Assembly (NCBI RefSeq): GCF_946479715.1
Contig: NZ_CAMLHF010000119.1
Location: forward strand, 1 to 16,765
Length of the DNA stretch: 16,765 bases
DNA from: an uncultured Pedobacter sp.
Lineage (GTDB): Bacteria > Bacteroidota > Bacteroidia > Sphingobacteriales > Sphingobacteriaceae
Direction: 5' to 3'
Shown: positions 1-7,170 of the stretch, piece by piece
How the letters are laid out: every line of letters starts with the position of its first letter
Numbering within the stretch: position 1 is the first letter of the stretch
The notes under the pieces: model-generated
The model's database searches: none
What the model saw: only the letters and a program-made list of their open reading frames with translations
What the model was told of the DNA's origin: nothing
Made by a program: the position numbers and the translations under genes

Positions 1-1057
1 ACGCCACCAATGCCGTTGCATCTCTTTGATCATGAACAAATTGAGCAGCTGAAAGATGTCTTGTTCCCCCTACCTTAGAAGGATGGATGACTACAGCATC
101 ACCACCGGTTATAGGTTCTGAAAAAGAAATCTCATCAACATTATCCTTTCCTTTTGCCCGTCCTATTTTGGCTCCAAAAGCCAGCAGTTCATATTGATTG
201 CTGATAACTGTTGCCCCATCTACGGCAGTTAAACCGGCAAGATGTTCTACTTCTCTTTTTAATGCAGTTTGCCAGAAAATCTGACTGGCCTCTTTACGAT
301 CTTGCTGCAACAACTTTGATAGACCTGTAAAAGATGGCTGCACATAATATTGAATAGGTTTAATGATTGATTGCAACCAATTACTTGTTTCACCAGGTAC
401 TACCAGCAAAGTTCCGCCTCTTCCATGTGCCCTCATAGAAACAGCAAGCTGTATTAGCACATTAACAGAATCATTCCAATAAGAGGGGGCAGTAAGATCC
501 AGCAACGATAAAAGCATTGGCGGACAATCCGGCACACTTGTACTTTGCCCGTCAACCATTTTGACCTGGTCACCTTTAAGCACTGCAATGTTTGTAAATT
601 TTCCAAACCCATAAATCCTTCTATGCTTAATTACAAGCAATGCAGGTTCAGAAACATCAAGTACAAAACAAAAATTAGGAATACTAACGGTAGTTCCCCA
701 AATGTAAAGTGCTCCCTCCTCTTCCCAAACGCCAAGATGTATCCCCGCACGCTCTATGCCTGGTGCCAGCTTAGTCAAAGTACCAGGGTTTAAAGGCAAT
801 CTATTTTTAAATAATAATGGGTTGCCTGCTTGCTGCGGAGGTAAAAATGCCAATGATATTTTTGGAGAATGTCCTTCTTCTTTACGTAAACTTGCCCAAA
901 AAGTGGCATCAATTATAGCTTCAACTATATCTGCTGTAGGTAAAGGTGCGAGATCGTCCTCTCCGCTATCTCTGGCAGCAGCAAGATGCGCGGCAAAAAT
1001 AGCCTCAACTTTAGGGGCAATAATCCGTGCTGCCTGATAGGTAGATTGATAGATCAT
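1..1057 (-). CDS. DAC-like sensor protein (DACNV-type), 3' end missing
   Basis: The frame is open for 352 codons from an ATG at 1057-1055 and runs off the left edge, so the C-terminus is missing. The first ~200 residues are unrecognised and include VSIPNF and KHRRIYGFGKFTN. Residues ~205-352 resemble a DisA_N/DAC (diadenylate cyclase) fold: MRAHGRGGTLLVVP, then D280-G281-A282 in LTAVDGATVIS, then GGTRHLSAAQFV with R333-H334. True cyclases have DGA and GTRHR; here the second arginine of RHR is Leu and the DGA-RH distance is about 53 residues, longer than usual. This fits the predicted non-catalytic nucleotide-sensor family known as DACNV, which is a family-level memory and was not searched. 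It starts 23 nt after the stop of the TonB receptor on the same strand, so co-transcription is plausible. A weak TAACTTTA (one mismatch to the -7 consensus) just before the ATG may be a private promoter. Confidence 0.72.
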   Translation of the reverse strand, partial: MIYQSTYQAARIIAPKVEAIFAAHLAAARDSGEDDLAPLPTADIVEAIIDATFWASLRKEEGHSPKISLAFLPPQQAGNPLLFKNRLPLNPGTLTKLAPGIERAGIHLGVWEEEGALYIWGTTVSIPNFCFVLDVSEPALLVIKHRRIYGFGKFTNIAVLKGDQVKMVDGQSTSVPDCPPMLLSLLDLTAPSYWNDSVNVLIQLAVSMRAHGRGGTLLVVPGETSNWLQSIIKPIQYYVQPSFTGLSKLLQQDRKEASQIFWQTALKREVEHLAGLTAVDGATVISNQYELLAFGAKIGRAKGKDNVDEISFSEPITGGDAVVIHPSKVGGTRHLSAAQFVHDQRDATALVA

Positions 1058-1080
1058 GCCATAAAGTTAAGGTATTGGAT

Positions 1081-3360
1081 TTATTTAATTGTATATCTAA
1101 TGCCAAAAAATCCCCTTATTCCCTGATTCGGACCATAAACATAACTTGGATCAAAAGTAAGTCCGTATGGGTTATCAGCAGTAACCATTACCTGGCCGTT
1201 TTTGTCGAACTCCACGTGTTTATCAAAGGGATCATTAGCTCTTGCAATTATGAAAGGGTTACCTTTGTTTGGAGTCCAGTTTAATAGATTTTTTATTCCG
1301 CCATATAGCTCAAATCTATTGAATCCACTAAATGTAAATTGAATATTTTGTATACTCCAGACTGGTGAAAACTCTTTCCTAGGATCAAGATCACTTAGCA
1401 ATGGTAAGCGCATAGGGCTATAAATATTTCCTGTATAGTCAATAGCAAGATTAAACGCTTTGATTTTGTATGAAACAGCCCAGTTTCCTGAAAATTTTTC
1501 TGTAAGAATTTGTTGCTTTTTAATTCCATGTTCAAAACTGGCAACATCCTGATAAGTTGCTCCAACTATAACCTTCAATCCGTTGTTAAAAGCTACATCA
1601 ACATTAGCGCTTAATCCTTTACTCACTGCATAACCATCTAAATTATCATAAATAATCTTATTAGGATCTGTATCAAAATCACCTATGATCCTGTTGTCAA
1701 AATAGGTATAAAATGCTGAGCCTTCAAGACCTAAAAAAGTCCCATTATCAGCATATATTTTCTTTAAATAATTAAGATTTACATTATATGTTTTTTCAGG
1801 TTTAAGTTCATTAGGGATCTCTACTGTTCTGGCGCCTGTTAAAGCAGCATGATCTTCAGTAAAGATATTTACCACTCTAAAGCCGGTCCCGGCATTTAAT
1901 CTAAGAATATTATTATCATTTATGTTCCATTTATAAGCAACCCTGGGTGTAAAAATATTTCCGTGAACAGAGTTATAGTCATACCTAAATCCCGCCAGAA
2001 ATTTATGCTTTGCACTTAGGGTTATTTCATCCTGAACAAAGATTCCCGGGAGCCAGGTATTTTTTGCAATTGCCTGGTTAAGGCCAGTAGTTGCCGCAGT
2101 ATTATCATCATAAAAGGTATATCTCAAAGCTGTTCCAAGCAAAAGATCATGATTATGAATCTTCTTATCCCAGGTGAGTTGGGTAAAACCTATTTTCTGT
2201 TCGGCAATATAAGATGTAGTTCCATATCTGCTATCCTGATTATGTTCGTTGTATGAAAAAGCCAGAAATATCTTCTCTTTTACCGGCAACTGATAATTCC
2301 CGATTAATTCCCAGCGTTTCGTATAAATACTTTCGCCGTAGACCTGATCTCCTCCCCTAAATGACTTATTCCATTGCATTTCTCCTCCCCATCTGTCTTC
2401 ATACATATACCTGGCGCCAAGCGTAAATATTTGTTTGTTTTTCCTTTCAAAAGTCCATTTCTGGAATACGGAGATGCGATCCTGAAGCGTCACATCTGTG
2501 AAGTTATCATGATTGTGATCTACCGGATTGCCATATTTAAAATAATTCACCCCAGTTAATGCGATGGCCTTTTTACCGAGATTAAATTTAAATCCAAGAT
2601 CAGCATTGTATTCCTGATAATCGGTGGCAAAGAAATCTGCAGAGAGCAGCGGTGCATTTTCAGGCTTTTTAGTAATGATGTTGATTAAGCCTCCAACTGC
2701 CTCACTACCATACAAAGACGATGCAGGTCCTTTAACAATTTCAATCTGTTCTACCAGTGAATTCGGAATTCCTGAAAGTCCATAAACAGTCGAAAGACTA
2801 CTTACTATTGGCATTCCATCAATTAAAATCATGGTATAAGGCCCTTCAAGACCATTAATATGAATATCTCCGGTATTACAAATATTGCAGTTTAGCTGTG
2901 GCCTTACTCCATTTACGTTCTGAAGCGCCTCAAAAATACTTGGAGTTGGATTCTTTTTAAAGTACCCTGGCGTATAGACTTCTACCGGAACCGGACTCTC
3001 CAACCTTTTTACTTCCTTTAAAGTCCCTGTAACTACAACCTCATCTAAATCATTTTGAAGGTTGCTGAGATCAAAATTTAAAACTGATGACTCATCATTC
3101 TTTAATGTAATGGTTTTAACCATTTTTCTAAACCCTATTGCCGAGGCCTGAACTCTATAAGTACCCGATTTAACTTTACTAAGCGTATAATTCCCCATAC
3201 TATCAGTTTGGGTGATTAGCTGAGTTCCCTCTATTCTGATATTTACCAGAGCTAAGGGTAGCTCTTCAGAAATAATTTTACCACTAATGCTTCCGGTTTG
3301 CCCCATGGCATTAATAACAAACAACATAGAAAGAATTGAAAGTAAAGTTTTGCTAAACAT
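1081..3360 (-). CDS. TonB-dependent outer-membrane receptor, probably metal-related
   Basis: 759 residues, full length for the family. The signal peptide is residues 1-20 (cleavage near AMG-Q). A CarboxypepD_reg-like domain lies at ~23-102 (ISGKIISEELPLALVNIRI). A TonB-box-like DEVVVTG is at 106-112, the plug at ~118-235 (LIDGMPI, IEIVKGPASSLYGSEAVGG), then a 22-strand-type barrel ending in FFGIRYTIK. It imports a ligand across the outer membrane using TonB/ExbBD energy. The ligand cannot be read from sequence. The divergent DtxR-type regulator and the DtxR-like box inside this gene's promoter point to a metal or metal complex (inference). The plug carries C158-x-x-C161 in LNCNICNTGDIHINGL, an unusual possible metal site or disulfide. 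The ATG at 3360 is the natural start because the signal peptide begins there. Confidence 0.93.
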   Translation of the reverse strand: MFSKTLLSILSMLFVINAMGQTGSISGKIISEELPLALVNIRIEGTQLITQTDSMGNYTLSKVKSGTYRVQASAIGFRKMVKTITLKNDESSVLNFDLSNLQNDLDEVVVTGTLKEVKRLESPVPVEVYTPGYFKKNPTPSIFEALQNVNGVRPQLNCNICNTGDIHINGLEGPYTMILIDGMPIVSSLSTVYGLSGIPNSLVEQIEIVKGPASSLYGSEAVGGLINIITKKPENAPLLSADFFATDYQEYNADLGFKFNLGKKAIALTGVNYFKYGNPVDHNHDNFTDVTLQDRISVFQKWTFERKNKQIFTLGARYMYEDRWGGEMQWNKSFRGGDQVYGESIYTKRWELIGNYQLPVKEKIFLAFSYNEHNQDSRYGTTSYIAEQKIGFTQLTWDKKIHNHDLLLGTALRYTFYDDNTAATTGLNQAIAKNTWLPGIFVQDEITLSAKHKFLAGFRYDYNSVHGNIFTPRVAYKWNINDNNILRLNAGTGFRVVNIFTEDHAALTGARTVEIPNELKPEKTYNVNLNYLKKIYADNGTFLGLEGSAFYTYFDNRIIGDFDTDPNKIIYDNLDGYAVSKGLSANVDVAFNNGLKVIVGATYQDVASFEHGIKKQQILTEKFSGNWAVSYKIKAFNLAIDYTGNIYSPMRLPLLSDLDPRKEFSPVWSIQNIQFTFSGFNRFELYGGIKNLLNWTPNKGNPFIIARANDPFDKHVEFDKNGQVMVTADNPYGLTFDPSYVYGPNQGIRGFFGIRYTIK

Positions 3361-3370
3361 ATTTTTATAT

Positions 3371-3378
3371 TAATCTAA
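3371..3378. promoter_or_regulatory. Possible second operator half-site
   Basis: TAATCTAA is the exact reverse complement of TTAGATTA at 3410-3417 in the main operator. It falls in the predicted receptor leader, and could be an auxiliary contact for the same regulator. An 8-mer in AT-rich DNA can also occur by chance. Confidence 0.25.
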
Positions 3379-3395
3379 TAGTTAAATAACTTCAA

Positions 3396-3426
3396 CAAAA
3401 CTAATAAAGTTAGATTAGTCTAACAA
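3396..3426 (-). promoter_or_regulatory. Promoter of the TonB receptor gene (Bacteroidota type)
   Basis: Read on the minus strand, TTG (3426-3424) is followed after 20 nt by TAGTTTTG (3403-3396), matching the Bacteroidota consensus TTG-N19/20-TAnnTTTG. Transcription should start near 3389, leaving a leader of about 28 nt. The spacer contains the DtxR-like operator, so regulator binding would block RNA polymerase directly. Confidence 0.6.
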
Positions 3427-3428
3427 AT
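3409..3428. promoter_or_regulatory. DtxR/IdeR-box-like operator
   Basis: GTTAGA-TTAG-TCTAAC (3409-3424) is a perfect 6+6 bp inverted repeat. Read as TTAGATTAGTCTAACAAAT (3410-3428) it matches 14 of 19 positions of the actinobacterial DtxR/IdeR consensus TTAGGTTAGGCTAACCTAA as I remember it. It lies between the regulator and receptor genes and inside the -33/-7 spacer of the receptor promoter. It is the most likely binding site of the product of the 3482-4150 gene. Confidence 0.62.
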
Positions 3429-3469
3429 ATAATTTGATATTTATTATTTTTATTTCCTTTATAAAGCGA

Positions 3470-3477
3470 TAAGTTTG
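3470..3477 (+). promoter_or_regulatory. -7 element of the DtxR-type regulator gene
   Basis: TAAGTTTG matches TAnnTTTG exactly and ends 4 nt before the ATG at 3482. A start point 5-7 nt downstream would coincide with the start codon, implying a leaderless mRNA. No well-placed TTG -33 element is visible, so this is only moderately supported. Confidence 0.42.
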
Positions 3478-3481
3478 TACT

Positions 3482-4150
3482 ATGCTATCTTATACAGAAG
3501 AAAACTATTTAAAAGCTTTATTAAAACTGAGCTTTCAGAACGAAGAAAGGCCCGAGGCAGGCACCAATGAAATGGCAGCTTATTTAGGTGTTAAACCTGC
3601 TACTGCCACAGATATGTTAAAAAAGCTGAAAGAGAAAAATCTGGTTACTTACAAAAAATATGGCAAAATATTACTTACAGATATCGGCAGAAAAAACGGT
3701 ATCGCCATTTTAAGAAAACACAGACTCTGGGAAACATTTTTATATGAGAAACTGGATTTTAGCTGGGACGAGGTCCATGAAGTTGCTGAGCAACTGGAAC
3801 ATATACAATCAGCTAAACTCGTAGATAAGCTGGAAGAGTTTCTTAATTTCCCGGAATTTGATCCACATGGCGACCCAATTCCAAAAGCAAATGGGGATAT
3901 GCCAGCGATAGCAAAAACGTTATTATCAGAATTAAATGCTGGCCAAAACTGCAAAGTGGCAGCCGTTAAAGATACCTCTACTCTATTTCTTCAGTATTTG
4001 GAGAAATTGAAGATCACCATTGGCACCAAGATAAAAGTACTTGAAGTTATTGCTTTTGATGGGTCATTGAATATTCAGATTGAAAATGAAGAGCCCAGAA
4101 GCGTATCTATGAAATTTGCAGAAAGTTTATTTATTAACCAACTTCCATAA
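3482..4150 (+). CDS. DtxR/MntR-family metal-dependent transcriptional regulator
   Basis: 222 residues, typical for a DtxR-family protein with a C-terminal FeoA/SH3-like domain. The N-terminal winged helix is at ~1-70 (TNEMAAYLGVKPATATDMLKKL is the recognition region). The dimerisation/metal domain is at ~71-145: H80 and E84 in KHRLWETFL, H99, E103, E106 and H107 in VHEVAEQLEH. The FeoA-like domain is at ~155-222. The position equivalent to DtxR Cys102 is Glu103, as in MntR (Glu99), which leans towards Mn2+ or mixed Mn/Fe sensing, though the N-terminal MntR Asp8/Glu11 positions are not obviously kept. It is divergent from the TonB receptor and probably represses it, and perhaps itself, through the box at 3409-3428. 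No alternative start exists before Met31, so the start at 3482 is secure. Confidence 0.92.
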   Translation: MLSYTEENYLKALLKLSFQNEERPEAGTNEMAAYLGVKPATATDMLKKLKEKNLVTYKKYGKILLTDIGRKNGIAILRKHRLWETFLYEKLDFSWDEVHEVAEQLEHIQSAKLVDKLEEFLNFPEFDPHGDPIPKANGDMPAIAKTLLSELNAGQNCKVAAVKDTSTLFLQYLEKLKITIGTKIKVLEVIAFDGSLNIQIENEEPRSVSMKFAESLFINQLP

Positions 4151-4160
4151 CACCCATTAT

Positions 4161-5447
4161 ATGTCAACCGAAATAAAATGTCCTAATTGCGCGCATACTT
4201 TTCCCATTGAAGAGGTGATGGCTGAGGAATATAAAAAAGACCTCAGAGAGAAGATGGTTACCTTTACCAAACAAAAGGAAGATGAATTCGCTAAAAAGCA
4301 AAATGAATTCCAAGCCTTGCAAAAACAACAGGAACTTGCTTTTGAGCAGCAGCAAAAAAAACAAGCAGCAGCTTATGAGCAAAAATTAAGCGAAGAAAAG
4401 AAGCAGCTACAAACCGTGCTCGAAGAAAGCTTACGCAAAAGTATAGCAACAGATTTCGAAAATAAGCTGCAAATGCTTGATAATTCCAACAAAGAGAACG
4501 AAGAAAAATTAAAATCTGCCCGCGCTAAAGAGCTTGATTTCCTGAAAAAGGAACAGGCAATGAAGCAAAAGGAAGAAGAAATGGAGCTTCAGCTACAGCG
4601 CAAACTACAAGAGCAGCGCGCTGATATGACGGAACAGATCAGAAAGCAAGAGGCCGAAAAAAACAGCATAAAAGAGACTGAGCATCAACTGAGGGTAAAA
4701 GAACTGGAAAAACAACTAGACGATCAGAAAAAACTGGCAGAAGAGATGAAGCGTAAAGCAGAACAAGGATCTATGCAGTTACAAGGGGAAGTACAAGAAC
4801 TAATTTTAGAAGAATTACTTAGAAATGCATTCCCTTTTGATCTGATATCAGAAGTAGGTAAAGGAGTAAGAGGGGCCGACTGCGTTCATCATGTCAGAAA
4901 TCAATTTGGGCAGGAATGCGGTAAAATCATATATGAAAGTAAGCGCACCAAAGATTTCTCAATGGAATGGATTGAGAAATTAAAAAAAGATATGCGTAGT
5001 ATGGGCGTTGATGTTGCAGTTATAGTTACCCAGGCCTATCCAAAAGGAATGGACTGTTTCGGCGAAAAAGACGGCGTTTGGATTTGTTCGTTTGACGAAG
5101 TTAAAGCAGTTTCCTATATCCTTAGAGATGGAATTGTGAAGCTGTTCAGTGCCTCAAAATCCCAGGAAAACCGTGGAGATAAAATGCATATGCTATATGA
5201 TTATTTAACCAGCAATGAGTTCTCTGAGCAATGGAAAGCCATTAGGGAAGGCTTCATGAGCATGAAATTATCTATCCAAAGAGAACGCGATGCCATGGAA
5301 AAACTATGGAAAGCCAGAGAGAAACAACTAGAAAAAGTACTGTTAAATGCAGCGCACATAAGGGGTTCTATTGAGGGTATTGCCGGAACAGATAGTATAC
5401 AGCTAAGTCTTACTGATGACGAGGACGATCCTTTATTATTAGAATAA
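4161..5447 (+). CDS. DUF2130 family coiled-coil protein, putative PD-(D/E)XK nuclease fold
   Basis: 428 residues from the ATG at 4161; the frame is open upstream to 4116 but that would overlap the regulator gene, and MSTEIKCPNC is the natural N-terminus. C7-P-N-C10 is half of a zinc-ribbon-like motif. Residues ~20-205 are a highly charged Gln/Glu/Lys-rich coiled coil. The conserved DUF2130 core follows at ~206-400: GEVQELILEELLRNAFPFD, GVRGADCVHHV, IIYESKRTKDFS, IVTQAYPKGMD. D240 with E259-x-K261 and Q291 fits a PD-(D/E)XK nuclease signature, so a DNA-acting role is possible but unproven. The C-terminus is acidic (DDEDDPLLLE). It starts 10 nt after the regulator stop and precedes the 5457 gene by 9 nt, so the three may share a transcript. 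Confidence 0.85.
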   Translation: MSTEIKCPNCAHTFPIEEVMAEEYKKDLREKMVTFTKQKEDEFAKKQNEFQALQKQQELAFEQQQKKQAAAYEQKLSEEKKQLQTVLEESLRKSIATDFENKLQMLDNSNKENEEKLKSARAKELDFLKKEQAMKQKEEEMELQLQRKLQEQRADMTEQIRKQEAEKNSIKETEHQLRVKELEKQLDDQKKLAEEMKRKAEQGSMQLQGEVQELILEELLRNAFPFDLISEVGKGVRGADCVHHVRNQFGQECGKIIYESKRTKDFSMEWIEKLKKDMRSMGVDVAVIVTQAYPKGMDCFGEKDGVWICSFDEVKAVSYILRDGIVKLFSASKSQENRGDKMHMLYDYLTSNEFSEQWKAIREGFMSMKLSIQRERDAMEKLWKAREKQLEKVLLNAAHIRGSIEGIAGTDSIQLSLTDDEDDPLLLE

Positions 5448-5456
5448 ATCTGGCTT

Positions 5457-5765
5457 ATGATATACGCGAAAAAGAAGGTACAACAGACTGCTCATTTGGC
5501 CGCCCAAACGGCCAAAATTATTGCAAATGTAAAAGAGCTTCAGGAAAAGAATCTATTAAGGATTGAAGGGAACGAGGTATACGTGTATCCCGAAATCCTT
5601 AAGGATAAACCAACAGCATTAAATTGGATTAAATGCCTTCATCTGTATTGTATGCTAAAAAAGCGTTTTAAAGAAAGTGATTCACTTTTCTTTAAAAATT
5701 ATACCACCGGAGAACAAATTGGAGCTTATAAAAACAAGAAGGCGAGCGTCACTATTTTCACTTAA
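5457..5765 (+). CDS. Unrecognised 102-residue protein
   Basis: I do not recognise a family. The protein is basic and mostly helical at the N-terminus (KKKVQQTAHLAAQTAKIIANVKEL), followed by a short beta-like stretch (GNEVYVYPEIL) and a C-terminal part with KCLHLYCMLKKRFK. There is no signal peptide and no membrane segment. Its start is 9 nt after the DUF2130 stop and its codon use resembles its neighbours, which supports translation as the last gene of that operon. Its stop is only 6 nt from the convergent rlmF stop and no terminator hairpin is visible between them. It may be a partner of the DUF2130 protein; this rests on position only. Confidence 0.65.
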   Translation: MIYAKKKVQQTAHLAAQTAKIIANVKELQEKNLLRIEGNEVYVYPEILKDKPTALNWIKCLHLYCMLKKRFKESDSLFFKNYTTGEQIGAYKNKKASVTIFT

Positions 5766-5771
5766 ATCCAA

Positions 5772-6716
5772 TTACAACCATCTGTTTTTGCGCCAGTCTT
5801 CTTGTTTCTCAAAGTCCATAAACGTCCAGGCCACAAACCGACTGATCTTTTGTCCTTGCGCCATTTGAATTGTTCTAACTTCAAATGCGTTAAAATTCTG
5901 AATCGCTTTATAAATAAAAGGAAGGTTACTGCTCTTTGAAACTAAAGTCGAGAACCATAGACATTGATTTGCAAAAGAAGCACTCTCTTCTATCATTTTT
6001 CTAATAAATCCGACTTCTCCTCCTTCATACCAAAGCTCTGTATTTTGTCCCCCAAAATTCAGCGTTACCTCCTTGCCTTTTTGCTTACCCAAATTTTGCA
6101 ATTTCCGCCTTGTGCCAGATTGAGCCTCTTCGGCAGAAGAATGAAAAGGTGGATTACACATGGTGAAATCAAACAGATCCTCTGGCTTGATAATCCCTTT
6201 AAAAATATGATGTTTATTGCTCTGTGGCCTGCAAGTTATGGCATTTGTCAGTTCCGGATTTGATGCAATAATTGCTTTAGCCGCTTTTATGGCCCCAGAA
6301 TCTATTTCGGAACCCACAAAGCTCCAACCATAATCCTGATGACCAATAATCGGATAAACACAATTAGCGCCCAATCCAATATCTAAACCTCGAACTGATT
6401 TTTGCGTTGGAATTACACCATCATTCACAGAAGCAAGCAAATCTGCCAGATAATGTACATAATCTGCCCTACCAGGTATAGGTGGGCAAAGGTATCCGGC
6501 CGGAATATCCCAATATGAAATATTATAGAAATGCTTAAGAAGTGCTTTGTTAAGACTTTTAACAGCAGCAGGATCAGAAAAAACTATAGATTCGTCGCCA
6601 TATGAATTAACTGCAACATGATTTTTCAATTCCGGATAGCTTTTAATCAACTCGGGAAAATCGTACCTGAAGCGATGTTTATTTCTTGGATGGAGGGATG
6701 TTTTTTCTGCAGACAT
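5772..6716 (-). CDS. rlmF: 23S rRNA (adenine(1618)-N6)-methyltransferase
   Basis: 314 residues, normal for RlmF (YbiN). It methylates N6 of A1618 in 23S rRNA with S-adenosylmethionine. Visible signatures are the family N-terminus [13 protein letters not shown] (8-20), [21 protein letters not shown] (68-88), the SAM-binding motif [13 protein letters not shown] (111-122), the N6-adenine methyltransferase motif NPPF (188-191) and FGGQNTELW (221-229). The C-terminal KISRFVAW block is also characteristic. Single gene on the minus strand, convergent with the 5457 gene and divergent from the kinase gene. The start is the ATG at 6716, followed directly by conserved sequence. Confidence 0.95.
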   Translation of the reverse strand: MSAEKTSLHPRNKHRFRYDFPELIKSYPELKNHVAVNSYGDESIVFSDPAAVKSLNKALLKHFYNISYWDIPAGYLCPPIPGRADYVHYLADLLASVNDGVIPTQKSVRGLDIGLGANCVYPIIGHQDYGWSFVGSEIDSGAIKAAKAIIASNPELTNAITCRPQSNKHHIFKGIIKPEDLFDFTMCNPPFHSSAEEAQSGTRRKLQNLGKQKGKEVTLNFGGQNTELWYEGGEVGFIRKMIEESASFANQCLWFSTLVSKSSNLPFIYKAIQNFNAFEVRTIQMAQGQKISRFVAWTFMDFEKQEDWRKNRWL

Positions 6717-6732
6717 TCGTATAAAAATTATC

Positions 6733-6740
6733 CAAAGTTA
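6733..6740 (-). promoter_or_regulatory. -7 element of rlmF
   Basis: Minus-strand TAACTTTG (6740-6733) matches TAnnTTTG and lies 16 nt before the rlmF ATG, giving a leader of about 10 nt. The -33 TTG is not at the ideal distance (the nearest leaves a 15-nt spacer), so confidence is moderate. Confidence 0.4.
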
Positions 6741-6758
6741 AGCGTTCTGAGTAAACAA

Positions 6759-6789
6759 TTGGATATATTAGAAAGCATGACGTACTTTG
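6759..6789 (+). promoter_or_regulatory. Probable promoter of the kinase-recO pair
   Basis: TTG (6759-6761) is followed after 21 nt by TACTTTGC (6783-6790), a -7 element one base shorter than TAnnTTTG. The predicted start is near 6797 and the leader about 23 nt. The intergenic region is shared with the divergent rlmF promoter. Confidence 0.4.
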
Positions 6790-6819
6790 CATGAATAATT
6801 TTTCAATTTTGAAGGTACT

Positions 6820-7167
6820 ATGCTAAAGTTTATCAAGGGATTTGGGTATGCGTTTTCGGGTATTGGTTATGCCTTTAAAACACAGCTTAATTTTAAATTT
6901 CATATTGTAGCCCTCCTTGTAACGGCCATTGCCGGATGGTATTTTACATTATCTATAAACGAATGGCTTTGGATAATTGCCGCGGCCGCAATTGTTTTAA
7001 TAACAGAATTACTGAATACAGCTATAGAGGTACTTGTTGATTTGGTTTCGCCAAACTTTAATCCTAAAGCAAAGATCATTAAAGATGTAGCTGCCGCGGG
7101 TGTATTGATTGCAGCCATTGGCGCAGCTATAATTGGCTTGATCATCTTTATTCCTAAAATTTTTTAG
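6820..7167 (+). CDS. Diacylglycerol/undecaprenol kinase family membrane protein
   Basis: 115 residues, standard DgkA-family size, with three membrane helices (~29-43, ~50-68, ~90-112) preceded by an amphipathic N-terminus. The family signature is clear: ITELLNTAIEVLVDLVSPN (61-79) with E63, N66 and E70, and KAKIIKDVAAAGVLI (83-97). The enzyme phosphorylates a membrane lipid alcohol with ATP, either diacylglycerol or, as in many non-proteobacterial members, undecaprenol for cell-wall carrier recycling; the two cannot be told apart here. It ends 3 nt before recO and is probably co-transcribed with it. Confidence 0.92.
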   Translation: MLKFIKGFGYAFSGIGYAFKTQLNFKFHIVALLVTAIAGWYFTLSINEWLWIIAAAAIVLITELLNTAIEVLVDLVSPNFNPKAKIIKDVAAAGVLIAAIGAAIIGLIIFIPKIF

Positions 7168-7170
7168 GCC

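Noticed and set aside
545..1037. Two plus-strand open frames (545-793 and 756-1037)
   Set aside because: They lie opposite the DAC-like gene, have low-complexity translations and no family resemblance; the minus-strand frame is open over the full length with recognisable motifs.
1075..1284. Plus-strand frame opposite the TonB receptor C-terminus
   Set aside because: Antisense shadow of a clear receptor gene with no promoter or family match.
4116..4160. 15-codon upstream extension of the DUF2130 gene
   Set aside because: It would overlap the regulator gene by 35 nt, while ATG 4161 gives the normal MSTEIKCPNC start.
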